In this document: piece by piece, positions 14,480-22,988 of the stretch
Layout: the number at the start of each line of letters is the position of its first letter
Position numbering within the stretch: position 1 is the stretch's first letter
From: CAZOWW01 sp964583765
GTDB lineage: Bacteria > Actinomycetota > Actinomycetes > Actinomycetales > Kineosporiaceae
Length of the DNA: 28,414 nt
Direction: 5' to 3'
Assembly (NCBI GenBank): GCA_964583765.1
Contig: CAZOWW010000080.1
Span: 1 to 28,414, forward strand
Position numbers and translations under genes: made by a program
The notes under the pieces: generated by a model
What the model saw: only the letters and a program-made list of their open reading frames with translations
The model's database searches: none
What the model was told of the DNA's origin: nothing

Positions 14480-16926
14480 CCGGGCTGCGTGGCCGCAAGA
14501 TCGTGCGGGACCTGCGGGCGACCTGGGTCCGGGTCCTCCTGATGACGGTCGCGGTGGCCGTGAGCGTCGTGACCGTCGGAGCCTTCCTCAGCGCGCGGGA
14601 GATCCTCAGCCGGGAGATCCGCGCCAACTACCGGGCGACCCAGCCGGCCTCGGCCACCCTGCACGTGCCCGGCGGCATCGACCCGACGACCCTCGCGACC
14701 GCCCGGTCGTGGCCTGGCGTCCTCGATGCCGCGGCCCGCAGTTCTGTCCCGGCGCGGGTGCGGACAGGCACCGGACCCTGGCGCGCTCTGCTCCTGTTCG
14801 CCTCGGGCCCCTCGGACCCGCGATCCCTCGCCACACCCCTCCCGCAGGTCGGCACCTGGCCACCCCCCGCCGATGCCCTCATGCTCGAACGCACGGCGCT
14901 CGATTTCCTCGGCGTCCGCACCGGCGACCGGATCACGGTCGAGGTGCCGGGCGGGCGTCCAGCCGTGCTCACGGTCACCGGCACGGTGCACGACGGCGGC
15001 ATGGCCCCGGCCTCCCAGGAACAGACCGCCTACGCCTACGCCACCACCCGGACCCTCGTCACCCTCGGCGCCCCGACCACGCTCGACGAACTGCGGATCC
15101 TCGTCGGCCGGCCCTCCGCCCCCCATGCGGGCGTCGCACCGGCACCCACCGGGGACCAGGCCCGGATCGACGCCACCGCCCAGGCGCTGGCCCATGAGCT
15201 CACCTCCACCGGGCACCCGGTCGACCACGTGGAGATCCCCCCACCGCTGCGGCACCCCCACCAGGGGCAGATGGTCATGGTGGGCTTCCTCCTGCTGGCA
15301 TTCGGGCTCACGGCGTTGCTGCTCAGTTCCGTGCTCGTGGCCACCCTGCTCGGCGGCCTGATCACCGGGCAGATCCGGCAGATCGGCTCGCTCAAGGCCA
15401 TCGGCGCCCGCACCGGCCAGATCCTGACCATGTACCTGTGGCTCACGGCCGCGATCGGCGTGCTCGCCACTGCCGTCGCCCTGCCCGCGGGCCTGCTGGG
15501 CGGCCGGTTCCTGGCGCGTACCGCGGCACGCATGCTCAACCTCGATCTCACCGACACCTCGGTCCCGGCCTGGGTCTACCTCACCGTGGTCGCGGCCGGG
15601 ATCGGGATGCCCCTGCTGGTCGCGCTCGTCCCGCTGGTCCGGGGAAGCCGCATCACCGTCCGGCAGGCACTCGACAGCAGCGGAACAGACCCGGCCGGGG
15701 CCTCCGGGCGGCGGCTGGACCGCATGCTCTCCCGGACGCGCGGTCTGGGCCGCGCCGAGCTGCTCGGCCTGCGCAACACCTTCCGCCGGCGCGGCCGGCT
15801 CGCCCTGTCCGTGGGACTGCTCGGGGTCGCGGGCACCATGTTCCTCACCGGTCTGGACGCAGCCGGCGGCTGGACGGCCCTCGTCGACCAGGGGATGGCG
15901 CACCGCCACTACGACCTGGACATCGCCCTCGCGAGGCCGGAAGCCACCGCCCGGCTGACCGCCCTCGTCCGCAGCGTCCCAGGAGTGCAGGACGTCGAGG
16001 GATGGGGACGTGCGCCGGCCTCGGTGCACGTGAACGGACGCGTCGACACCGCACACACGTATCCGGACGAGGCCCACGACAGCTTCACCGCCTACGGGCT
16101 TCCCGCGGAGACCCCGCTGCTGCGCCTCCCGCTGCGGCAAGGCCGCTGGCTCCGGGCCGACGACACCGACGCGGTGGTGCTCAACCATCTCGTCCCCGCC
16201 CTGGTCGCGCCCGGGATCGGGGTCGGCGACCCGATCACGCTGACCGTCGGGGGCCGGGTCCACACCTGGCACGTGGTCGGGATCGCGTCCGACTTCGGCA
16301 CCCAGGGTGCCGCCTACCTGACGGACCAGGAGTTCGCCGCGGCCACGGCCTCGCCCGGTCGCTGCCGACTCCTGCGGATCGTCACCACGACGCACGACGA
16401 GGCCGCCCGGGAGCAGACCCTGGCCCGGGTGGACGACGCCCTCACCGGAGCGGGCGTCGGCATCGCGCAGGGATACGCGGTGTCGACCCTGCGCACGGCC
16501 CTCGACCAGCACGTGCTCGTCCTCGCGGACGCGCTCATCGCCCTTGCCGCCGTGGTCGGATTCGTCGCGCTGCTCGGCCTGGCCTCCACCCTGACCACGA
16601 ACGTCCTCGAACGCACGCGGGAGTTCGCCGTCCTGGCGACCCTCGGCGCCACACCCGCGGCCGTGCGCACCATCGTGGTCACCGAGGGTCTGGTCACGAG
16701 CGTGCTCAGTGTGGTCCCGGCGGCCCTCGTCGCGCTCCCGCTCACCCGCGTGCTCGGGGACTTCATCGGCACGCAGGCGTTCCGCACGGCGTTGCCCTTC
16801 CGGTTCTCCGTGCCTGCCCTGGTGGTCTGGACCGTCCTGGTCCTGCTCGGAGCCGCCGGCGCAGGGCTGGCCGCGGCGGCCCGCGCATCCCGACTGACCG
16901 TGCGCGAGGCACTCACCGCCCTCTGA
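14476..16926 (+). CDS. ABC transporter permease, FtsX/MacB type
   Basis: From GTG 14476, overlapping the ATPase stop, the protein has 816 residues. A first membrane helix is at about 18-39, then an extracytoplasmic domain of some 220 residues. Helices follow near 266-295, 316-342 and 363-388 (first FtsX domain, with LLLSSVLVATLLGG and IRQIGSLKAIGARTGQI), then a helix near 442-461, a second outer domain, and helices near 679-703, 730-757 and 782-804 (second FtsX domain, with TREFAVLATLGATPAAVRTIV). Such eight-helix permeases work by mechanotransmission and usually export lipids, peptides or antibiotics from Gram-positive cells. Together with the ATPase and the divergent TetR gene this looks like a regulated exporter; the substrate cannot be read from sequence. 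Confidence 0.92.
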   Translation: MTGLRGRKIVRDLRATWVRVLLMTVAVAVSVVTVGAFLSAREILSREIRANYRATQPASATLHVPGGIDPTTLATARSWPGVLDAAARSSVPARVRTGTGPWRALLLFASGPSDPRSLATPLPQVGTWPPPADALMLERTALDFLGVRTGDRITVEVPGGRPAVLTVTGTVHDGGMAPASQEQTAYAYATTRTLVTLGAPTTLDELRILVGRPSAPHAGVAPAPTGDQARIDATAQALAHELTSTGHPVDHVEIPPPLRHPHQGQMVMVGFLLLAFGLTALLLSSVLVATLLGGLITGQIRQIGSLKAIGARTGQILTMYLWLTAAIGVLATAVALPAGLLGGRFLARTAARMLNLDLTDTSVPAWVYLTVVAAGIGMPLLVALVPLVRGSRITVRQALDSSGTDPAGASGRRLDRMLSRTRGLGRAELLGLRNTFRRRGRLALSVGLLGVAGTMFLTGLDAAGGWTALVDQGMAHRHYDLDIALARPEATARLTALVRSVPGVQDVEGWGRAPASVHVNGRVDTAHTYPDEAHDSFTAYGLPAETPLLRLPLRQGRWLRADDTDAVVLNHLVPALVAPGIGVGDPITLTVGGRVHTWHVVGIASDFGTQGAAYLTDQEFAAATASPGRCRLLRIVTTTHDEAAREQTLARVDDALTGAGVGIAQGYAVSTLRTALDQHVLVLADALIALAAVVGFVALLGLASTLTTNVLERTREFAVLATLGATPAAVRTIVVTEGLVTSVLSVVPAALVALPLTRVLGDFIGTQAFRTALPFRFSVPALVVWTVLVLLGAAGAGLAAAARASRLTVREALTAL

Positions 16927-16994
16927 CCACGGGGCGCCGCCGTCCACGGCCCACCGTCCACCACAGCCCGCCGCTCACCACAGGAGGACCCGCC

Positions 16995-17117
16995 ATGAAT
17001 CGCCGTACCCGCATCGTCCTGCTCTCCGTCCTCGGGGTGCTCGTCCTGATGCTCACCGTGCACGTCGCGGTGAACGGTCTGCCGGCACTGAGTTCCCTCA
17101 ATCCGCACGGTCACTGA
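16995..17117 (+). CDS. 40-residue single-helix membrane peptide
   Basis: ATG 16995 is preceded by AGGAGG eight bases upstream, 68 bases after the permease stop. The peptide begins MNRRTR, followed by one hydrophobic helix (IVLLSVLGVLVLMLTVHVAV) and a short polar tail ending in PHGH. The charge pattern puts the N-terminus inside. It is in the exporter operon and followed by a strong hairpin, so it may be a small accessory subunit of the permease. No family is recognised, and the evidence is the ribosome site, position and helix. Confidence 0.6.
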   Translation: MNRRTRIVLLSVLGVLVLMLTVHVAVNGLPALSSLNPHGH

Positions 17118-17136
17118 GGCTTCAGGTCGCCGAAGT

Positions 17137-17176
17137 GGTCCGGATCGGTCTTCGAGGCCCGGGGCCGATCCGGACC
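17137..17176 (+). terminator. Strong hairpin ending the exporter operon
   Basis: GGTCCGGATCGG (17137-17148) and CCGATCCGGACC (17165-17176) are perfect 12-bp arms around a 16-base loop, 20 bases after the stop of the small membrane peptide. No T-run follows. Confidence 0.6.
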
Positions 17177-17338
17177 CGGTCTCGGCATCTCACACCTCGG
17201 GGTTCCCACACCTCGGAGTCCCGCACCGGGCGGATCTGCCCCGGACTCGGACCCTCGTACCCGCAGCACCCGTCGAACCTTTCGCACCGCCGCATCCACA
17301 GCTCACCGCCGTACTCCCTGCTCTCCTCGGAGGACCCC

Positions 17339-17851
17339 ATGACCGCTCCGACCCCTGCAGCCACCGCGCACTCGGCGTCCGCCGTCGCCCACGGACCGGC
17401 CCTCACCGTCGTGGCCCCGAACGAGCCGGTCGCCACAGGCCCGCACCTGACCCATGCCCTGCACGCCTGCTACCGGACGGGGGCGCTTCTCGACGCCGTC
17501 ACGGTCGTGCCCCTGGTCTGGCCGCGCGCGGCCGCCGCCATGCTCGGAGTGGATCACCTCGACGCCACCCCGGCATTCCGCTACGCATGTTTCGTGGGTG
17601 CCGCGCTCATGACCGGGTGGACGGCGTTGCTGCTCTGGGCTGACCGCCGCCCCCTCGAGCGCCGGGGTGTCCTGCTGCTGACGGGCGTCCCCGTGCTGGC
17701 CGGACTCATTGCCGCGAGCGTCTACGCCCTCGCGTCCGGGCTCGTCGACCCGGGACACGGGGTGCCGATGCTCCTGTTCCAGTGCACGCTGACCACCGCA
17801 TTCCTCGGGACCTTCCGGGCCGCCGCTGCCTCAGCGGCCGGCCGACCCTGA
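17339..17851 (+). CDS. Four-helix membrane protein, unknown function
   Basis: ATG 17339 follows GGAGG; the protein has 170 residues. After about 45 polar residues come four hydrophobic segments: LLDAVTVVPLVWPRAAAAML, FVGAALMTGWTALLLWA, VLLLTGVPVLAGLIAASVYALASG and VPMLLFQCTLTTAFLGTFRAAA. The loop between helices 2 and 3 has DRRPLERRG, placing it in the cytoplasm. I do not recognise the family. It comes after the exporter hairpin, so it may have its own promoter in the 17177-17338 stretch, where no clear box was found. It converges on the Lrp-type gene. Confidence 0.75.
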   Translation: MTAPTPAATAHSASAVAHGPALTVVAPNEPVATGPHLTHALHACYRTGALLDAVTVVPLVWPRAAAAMLGVDHLDATPAFRYACFVGAALMTGWTALLLWADRRPLERRGVLLLTGVPVLAGLIAASVYALASGLVDPGHGVPMLLFQCTLTTAFLGTFRAAAASAAGRP

Positions 17852-17886
17852 CGTCGGTGCCTCCGCTGCGGCGCGCTGCAGCACCG

Positions 17887-17989
17887 GGCATTCCGCCGGG
17901 GGTTCGGGCCCAGGTACGGCCGTGACCGGCTACGGCGAGCCCCGGCCCTCGGCATTCCGCCGAGGGCTCAGGCCACGTACGGCCGTGAC
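17887..17989 (-). repeat. 40-bp imperfect direct repeat copying the lrp 3' end
   Basis: 17887-17926 and 17951-17989 are about 80 percent identical, both starting GGCATTCCGCCG and ending ACGGCCGTGAC. The second copy contains the last codons and stop of the Lrp-type gene and one arm of its hairpin; the first copy is therefore a decayed duplicate of that gene end, lying just downstream of it. Confidence 0.75.
17945..17967 (-). terminator. Terminator hairpin directly after the Lrp-type gene
   Basis: GCCCTCGGC (17945-17953) and GCCGAGGGC (17959-17967) form a perfect 9-bp stem with a 5-base loop, immediately after the stop codon on the minus strand. Confidence 0.6.
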
Positions 17990-18408
17990 TCGTACGGCGT
18001 CGACAGCACGACGGTGGTCCGGGTGGACACCCCCGCGTCCGCCCGGATCCGCGCCAGGAGTGTCTCCAGTGCGCCGGGCGTGGCCACCCGCACCTTCAGG
18101 ATGTAGTTCTCGTCCCCCGCCACCGAATGGCAGGCCTCGAGCTCGATGAGGTGGGCCAGCCGTTCCGGCACGTCGTCCGGGGCGGCCGGATCCAGCGGCG
18201 TCACCGACACGAAGGCGGTGAGCGGCAGTCCCAGGGCCTCGGGATCCACGACGGCGGCATACCCGCGGATCACGCCGCGCTGTTCGAGCCTGCGGACCCG
18301 TTGGTGCACGGCCGAGGTGGACAGGCCGGTCGCCTTCCCGAGATCGGTGTAGCTCATCCTGCCGTCCCGCAGGAGCAGGCTGACTATCTGCCGATCGATC
18401 TCCTCCAC
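17968..18408 (-). CDS. Lrp/AsnC-family transcriptional regulator
   Basis: A protein of 146 residues from GTG 18408. It starts with the typical IDRQIVSLLLRDGRMSYTDLGKATGLSTSAVHQRVRRLEQRGVIRGYAAVVDP winged-helix domain (about 1-55) and ends with a RAM ligand/oligomer domain (about 63-140: TAFVSVTPL, then ACHSVAGDENYILKVRVATPGALETLLARI). Family members sense amino acids and act as dimers or octamers. No amino-acid gene lies next to it, so the target is unknown. A TAGCCT box six bases before the GTG and the lack of a ribosome site suggest a leaderless transcript. Confidence 0.93.
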   Translation of the reverse strand: MEEIDRQIVSLLLRDGRMSYTDLGKATGLSTSAVHQRVRRLEQRGVIRGYAAVVDPEALGLPLTAFVSVTPLDPAAPDDVPERLAHLIELEACHSVAGDENYILKVRVATPGALETLLARIRADAGVSTRTTVVLSTPYESRPYVA

Positions 18409-18414
18409 GGCCGA

Positions 18415-18420
18415 AGGCTA
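18415..18420 (-). promoter_or_regulatory. -10 box (TAGCCT), leaderless arrangement, Lrp-type gene
   Basis: On the minus strand TAGCCT ends six bases before the GTG start, so transcription would begin at or near the start codon. No clear -35 hexamer is present. Confidence 0.5.
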
Positions 18421-18562
18421 CCCGGAGCCGCCGGAAGCACCACCACGGTTTCCCGGCATGTCACCCGGTGTCCCGCGGGCGGCCCCGCCGCGCACACCCA
18501 CCATCCCGTCCCGGTCCCCCGCGGCAACGTGCCCGGGGGATGCTCCCGCGACGCCGACGTGC

Positions 18563-18568
18563 CACCAT
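18563..18568 (+). promoter_or_regulatory. Possible -10 box (CACCAT), leaderless arrangement, exonuclease gene
   Basis: CACCAT keeps the two most conserved -10 positions (A2, T6) and ends exactly six bases before GTG 18575, the same spacing as at the Lrp-type, helY and small membrane genes. It is a weak match on its own. Confidence 0.25.
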
Positions 18569-18574
18569 CGGAGC

Positions 18575-19645
18575 GTGCCGGGTCCCCTGCTCCTCCTGGA
18601 CAGTGCCTCCCTGTACTACCGCGCCTTCCACGGGGTGCCGACCACGGTGACCGCTCCCGACGGCAGCCCCGTCAATGCGGTGCGCGGGTTCCTGGACATG
18701 CTCACCGGCCTGCTGACGGCCCGTCGCCCCGCTGCGGGCGTGGCCTGCTGGGACGACGACTGGCGCCCTGCGTTCCGGGTCCGCGCCCTGCCCACCTACA
18801 AATCGCACCGAGTGATCGACCCCTTGACCGGGGCCGAGGCCACGCCGGAACTCCTCGGTCCGCAGGTGCCGGTGATCGCCGAGGTCCTCGCCGCGATCGG
18901 GATCGCCCGCGTCGGGGCCCCCGGCTTCGAGGCGGACGACGTCATCGCGACGCTCGCGACCACCCCGACCCTCACCGCCGCACCGAGCCCCACCCTCGCC
19001 CCGGCGCCCGCGGACCCGGCGTCCGGCGCCACCCCACCGGCATCCGCCACCGAGGCGTCCGTCGGGGGGACCATGCCCTCGCCCACCGCCACCTCGAGGG
19101 TCATGCCGGAGGTATTCCGGCCGGAGGGAGTCGAGATCGTCACCGGCGATCGTGACCTCTTCCAGCTCGTGGACGACGAGGCCGGGATCCGGGTGCTCTA
19201 CACCGGGCGGGGCATGCGCCGGCTCGAGACGATCGATGCCGCGGCGCTCACCGCCCGGTACGGGGTCGCCACCGGACAGGCGTACACCGAGCTCAGCATC
19301 CTGCGCGGCGATCCGAGCGACGGTCTGCCCGGGGTCCCGGGGATCGGCGAACGCTCCGCGGCCGCGCTCCTGTCCCGGTTCGGCAACCTCGACGGCGTCC
19401 TCGCCTCGCTCTCAGAGCTGCCGCCGGCACAACGGGCCCGCCTCGAAGCCGCCCGCGACTACCTGGCGGCCGCCCGCCGGGTGGTGCCCGTCGTCCGCGA
19501 CGTCCCGCTGTCCCCGGTCGACGCCGCGCTGCCGTCCGCGCCTCCTGACCCCGAGGCGCTCGACGCGCTCCGCGGTCGCTGGGGCCTGGCCTCACCGCTG
19601 AAGCGTCTGCTCGAAGCGATCGCGGCAACCCGAACGGAGCGATGA
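18575..19645 (+). CDS. 5'-3' exonuclease (PIN/FEN-like) with Pro/Ala-rich insertion
   Basis: From GTG 18575 the protein has 356 residues. The PIN-type nuclease starts LLLLDSASLYYRAFHG; FEADDVIATLA (118-128) and VTGDRDLFQLVDD (189-201) carry the metal-binding acids; the H3TH domain is GDPSDGLPGVPGIGERSAAALLSRFG (about 245-270). This matches the stand-alone 5'-3' exonucleases of actinobacteria, homologous to the N-terminal domain of DNA polymerase I, which remove flaps and RNA primers. Between the two metal-site motifs lies an extra 55-residue Pro/Ala/Thr/Ser segment (about 129-183) where relatives have a short loop. The start fits the fold; an earlier GTG/ATG would only add a low-complexity leader. 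The stop overlaps the next gene (ATGATG). Confidence 0.92.
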   Translation: MPGPLLLLDSASLYYRAFHGVPTTVTAPDGSPVNAVRGFLDMLTGLLTARRPAAGVACWDDDWRPAFRVRALPTYKSHRVIDPLTGAEATPELLGPQVPVIAEVLAAIGIARVGAPGFEADDVIATLATTPTLTAAPSPTLAPAPADPASGATPPASATEASVGGTMPSPTATSRVMPEVFRPEGVEIVTGDRDLFQLVDDEAGIRVLYTGRGMRRLETIDAAALTARYGVATGQAYTELSILRGDPSDGLPGVPGIGERSAAALLSRFGNLDGVLASLSELPPAQRARLEAARDYLAAARRVVPVVRDVPLSPVDAALPSAPPDPEALDALRGRWGLASPLKRLLEAIAATRTER

Positions 19646-19977
19646 TGGGCACAGGCCCGGCTGCGCGGGACGACGTCGAGCAGCCCGAGGGCCAGGGCGG
19701 CGGGATCTTCCGACGCTGGTCTCCCGGTCCAGGGGCTGCGGCATCCATGGCTCTCGTCGAGCAGATCTTCAGCCCGGCACGGCACGACGCGCACGAGGAG
19801 ATCCAGCGGCAGGAGCTGGTGGGCCCGCATGCGGTCGTCCCCGGGGACCCGCCCGATCCGATCGCCCGGGGCGCGCAGGGCCGCCCCGGTACGGTCGGGC
19901 GCTTCGCAGGCCGGATCGTCCTGGGAAGTGCCCGACCAGCGCAGCCGAGCGGACCAGCTCAGCCGACCGAGGAGTAG
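19642..19977 (+). CDS. Small protein resembling DUF6191
   Basis: ATG 19642 overlaps the exonuclease stop, giving 111 residues. An in-frame ATG at 19747 would give 76 and starts just before the recognisable part: MALVEQIFSPARHDAHEEIQRQELV, which resembles the DUF6191 pattern (LEEIFSPxRRHTEEERxRQEL), followed by a disordered Gly/Pro-rich stretch and a short GRIVLG strand. Function unknown. The last 19 bases overlap the convergent helY gene. The match is by eye and moderate. Confidence 0.55.
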   Translation: MMGTGPAARDDVEQPEGQGGGIFRRWSPGPGAAASMALVEQIFSPARHDAHEEIQRQELVGPHAVVPGDPPDPIARGAQGRPGTVGRFAGRIVLGSARPAQPSGPAQPTEE

Positions 19978-22799
19978 GCGACGACCCCTCGACGGATCCG
20001 GGTCACCGCGTCGGCCGCGGCCCGGCGCAGGGCCTGTCCCTCGGGGTCGTCCCCGGCCGCCTGCTCGATCTGCCCGAGCAGGTCCACGACCTGCTTGCAC
20101 CAACGCACGAAGTCCCCAGCCGCCAGGTCACAGTCCCGCAGCACCGCCTCCAGGCGCTGTCCCCGCGCCCAACGGTGAATCGGCCAGGCCAGCCCCACGT
20201 CCGGCTCCGGGGTGGGGTCCAGCTGGTGATCGCGTTCCGCGGCCTCCAGGTTCGCCCACAGCTCGCCCATCCGCACCAGTGCCTCGCGCACGGGACCGCC
20301 GGGGAGCCGCGGGGTCAGGGAACGATCATCGCGCCGGGACTCGTAGACCAGCGCGCTCGCACAGGCGGCCAGGCCGGGGCCGTCCAGGCCGTCCCACAGT
20401 CCCGCCCGCAGGCACTCGCCCAACAGCAGGTCCGCCTCGCCGTAGAGGTGCCGCAGCATCTGGCCGTGCGCGGTGACCGTGTCCTGATCGAGGTACCCGC
20501 GCTCGTCGAGCAGGTCGCAGACACGGTCGAAGACCCGGGCGATGGTGTTCGTGCGGCTCTCGATCCGCCGCAGCAGCGCGGACGTCTCCCGCTGCAGGCG
20601 CAGCCACCGCTCCGCCCACCGCGCGTGCTGCTCCCGGTCGGAGCAACCGTGGCAGGGGTGGGCTCGCAGCTGACGTCGTAGCGCCGCCAACTGCTCGTCG
20701 TCCGCGGCCTGTGCCCGCCGTCGGCCACGTGGCTGCGGCCCGTGATCTGCCGCTCCGAGCGCGTTGCGCAGCGAGGAGGCCAGGTCCCGCCGGGCCGCCG
20801 GATCCCGCGGGTTGAAGTTCCGGGGCACCGGGATCCGGGTCAGCGGGGTCACGGCCGTCGGCACGTCCAGCCCGCTCAGCCGACGTACCTGACGGGTCAG
20901 GTTCAGCACCACCGGCAGGGCGCCGTCCGGACCGTCCGCCTGCCCCGGCTCGACCACCACGGCCCACCCGGGACGCCGCCCGGCGGGCACCCGGATGACG
21001 TCGCCGCGACGCAGCCGATCGAGAGAGGCGAGGGCCTCGCTCCGGCGGTCCCCCGCGTCGGAGCGCGCCAGGCTGGCCTCGCGCTCGGCGATGGCCTGAC
21101 GCAGCTGGGCGTACTCGGCGAAGTCCCCGGCGTGGCAGGTCATCGCCTGCGCGTACTCCGCCAGTTGACGCTCCTGGTGACGCGCCTGACGGGCCAGGCC
21201 GACGACCGCGCGATCGGCCTGGAACTGGGCGAAGGACGTCTCCAGGATCTCCCTGGCCCGGGGCCGGCCCACCTGGTGCACCAGGTTCACGGTCATGTTG
21301 TAGGTCGGCCGGAAGCTGGACCGCAGCGGGTAGGTCCGGGTGGAGGCGAGGCCGGCCACCACCCGGGGGTCGAGGCCGGGGTGCCACAGCACGACCGCAT
21401 GCCCCTCGACGTCGATCCCGCGCCGCCCGGCGCGCCCGGTCAGCTGGGTGTACTCCCCCGGGGTCACGTCGGCGTGCGTCTCACCGTTCCACTTGACCAG
21501 GCGCTCGAGGACCACGCTCCGCGCCGGCATGTTGATGCCCAGGGCGAGGGTCTCGGTGGCGAAGACGGCCTTGACCAACCCACGGGAGAACAGTTCCTCG
21601 ACGACCTCCTTGAAGGTCGGCAGGAGTCCGGCGTGGTGGGCGGCCACGCCCCGCTCGAGAGAGTCGCACCACGCCTCGAAGCCCAGGACGGCCAGGTCCT
21701 CCTCGGGGATCTCCGAGCACCGTTCCCGCACCACGGCGCGGATCTGCTCGCGCTCCTCCTGGCTAGTCAGGCGCAGGCCCCCCGCCATGCACTGCTCGAC
21801 CGCGGCGTCGCAGCCGGCCCGGCTGAAGATGAAGGTGATCATCGGGAGCAACCCGGCGGCGTCCAGGGTCTCGATCACCAGGGTGCGACTCGGTGGACGG
21901 TGTCGCGACGCCCCTCGCCCTCCGGGGCGGCCACCGCCCCGCCGACCGGAGCGGTCCTCGCCGACCCCCTGCGCTCCGCGGACGTGGAGCTGGTGCAGCA
22001 GCGGGTTCACCGTGGTCGAGGTGCCGGTGCGGCCCCGGGCGTCGGCGGTGCCGCAGGCGCTGTCCTCGGCGAACAGGTCGTAGAGCTGGGGACCGGCGAG
22101 CACGTGCTGCCACAGCGGTACCGGACGGTCCTCGGAGACCACGACCTCGGTGTCCCCCCGCACCGTGTCCAGCCAGGCGCCGAACTCCTCCGCGTTGCTC
22201 ACCGTCGCGGACAGCGAGACCAGCAGCACGTCCTCGGGCAGGTGGATGATCACTTCCTCCCACACCGCGCCACGCATCCGGTCGGCGAGGTAGTGCACCT
22301 CGTCCATGACCACGTAGCCCAGCCCCTGGAGGGTGGGTGAGTCGGCGTAGAGCATGTTGCGCAGCACCTCGGTGGTCATCACGACCACCGGCGCCTCGCC
22401 GTTCACGGTGTTGTCCCCGGTGAGCAGCCCCACCGACTCGGCGCCGTAGCGGCGGACCAGGTCGGCGAACTTCTGGTTGCTCAAGGCCTTGATCGGCGTG
22501 GTGTAGAAGGCCTTGCGTCCCGAGCTCAGCGCCAGGTGCACCGCGAACTCGCCGACCACGGTCTTGCCGGAGCCGGTGGGGGCGGCGACGAGTACTCCCC
22601 GACCACGGGCGAGCGCGTCGCAGGCCTGTTCCTGGAAGGGGTCGAGTTCGAACGGGTACTGCTCCCGCCATTGGACCAGGGGCGTCGAGGCCAGTTCCTG
22701 GCGGCGGCGGGCCGCCGCGTAGCGCTGCGCGGGGTCGTCCTGCGAGGAGGTCTGAGCCGGACGGCGACGGCGCGGCGCCGGGCGAGCCGCGGAAGTCAT
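19959..22799 (-). CDS. helY: Ski2/Mtr4-like superfamily 2 helicase HelY
   Basis: From ATG 22799 the protein has 946 residues, close to mycobacterial HelY. Domain 1 has FELDPFQEQACDAL (Q-like motif), Walker A AAPTGSGKT at 72-80, TPIKALSNQKF, the DEVH box at 166-169 and SATVSN. Domain 2 has HHAGLLPTFKEVVEELFSRGLVKAVFATETLALGINMPA and the QLTGRAGRRGID motif VI. An Arg/Gly-rich loop at about 282-304 separates the two. The C-terminal third is the DSHCT helical domain of RNA-exosome-type helicases. It likely unwinds RNA or DNA with 3'-5' polarity in the cytoplasm. An upstream in-frame ATG at 22892 exists but would cover the hairpin and -10 box; TACGGT six bases before ATG 22799 suggests a leaderless start. 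Confidence 0.93.
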   Translation of the reverse strand: MTSAARPAPRRRRPAQTSSQDDPAQRYAAARRRQELASTPLVQWREQYPFELDPFQEQACDALARGRGVLVAAPTGSGKTVVGEFAVHLALSSGRKAFYTTPIKALSNQKFADLVRRYGAESVGLLTGDNTVNGEAPVVVMTTEVLRNMLYADSPTLQGLGYVVMDEVHYLADRMRGAVWEEVIIHLPEDVLLVSLSATVSNAEEFGAWLDTVRGDTEVVVSEDRPVPLWQHVLAGPQLYDLFAEDSACGTADARGRTGTSTTVNPLLHQLHVRGAQGVGEDRSGRRGGGRPGGRGASRHRPPSRTLVIETLDAAGLLPMITFIFSRAGCDAAVEQCMAGGLRLTSQEEREQIRAVVRERCSEIPEEDLAVLGFEAWCDSLERGVAAHHAGLLPTFKEVVEELFSRGLVKAVFATETLALGINMPARSVVLERLVKWNGETHADVTPGEYTQLTGRAGRRGIDVEGHAVVLWHPGLDPRVVAGLASTRTYPLRSSFRPTYNMTVNLVHQVGRPRAREILETSFAQFQADRAVVGLARQARHQERQLAEYAQAMTCHAGDFAEYAQLRQAIAEREASLARSDAGDRRSEALASLDRLRRGDVIRVPAGRRPGWAVVVEPGQADGPDGALPVVLNLTRQVRRLSGLDVPTAVTPLTRIPVPRNFNPRDPAARRDLASSLRNALGAADHGPQPRGRRRAQAADDEQLAALRRQLRAHPCHGCSDREQHARWAERWLRLQRETSALLRRIESRTNTIARVFDRVCDLLDERGYLDQDTVTAHGQMLRHLYGEADLLLGECLRAGLWDGLDGPGLAACASALVYESRRDDRSLTPRLPGGPVREALVRMGELWANLEAAERDHQLDPTPEPDVGLAWPIHRWARGQRLEAVLRDCDLAAGDFVRWCKQVVDLLGQIEQAAGDDPEGQALRRAAADAVTRIRRGVVAYSSVG

Positions 22800-22805
22800 G
22801 CCGTC

Positions 22806-22811
22806 ACCGTA
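22806..22811 (-). promoter_or_regulatory. -10 box (TACGGT), leaderless arrangement, helY
   Basis: On the minus strand TACGGT fits TAnnnT and ends six bases before ATG 22799. There is no ribosome site, so helY probably has a leaderless transcript. Confidence 0.45.
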
Positions 22812-22831
22812 GTGGTACAGCCACGGGACCG

Positions 22832-22854
22832 GCCCGCCGTTCCCCGCGGCGGGC
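22832..22854 (-). terminator. Hairpin between tatC and helY
   Basis: GCCCGCCG (22832-22839) and CGGCGGGC (22847-22854) are perfect 8-bp arms around a 7-base loop. On the minus strand it follows tatC by about 135 bases and precedes the helY -10 box, so it is a candidate end for the tat transcript. Confidence 0.45.
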
Positions 22855-22988
22855 ACGTGGCGCAGGCGACATTCGGGGACGTTCCACCGCATCGGGCAGC
22901 CGTCCGGACACGGGAGAGGCGCAGGGACGGCTCAGCGCCACCGTGCCGGCCAGGACCGGCCAGAGGGGTCACCAGGGCCGGATGGACG

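Noticed and set aside
13720..16947. A 1075-residue open frame on the minus strand across the ABC exporter genes
   Set aside because: Antisense shadow; plus strand encodes a complete ATPase and permease with all motifs.
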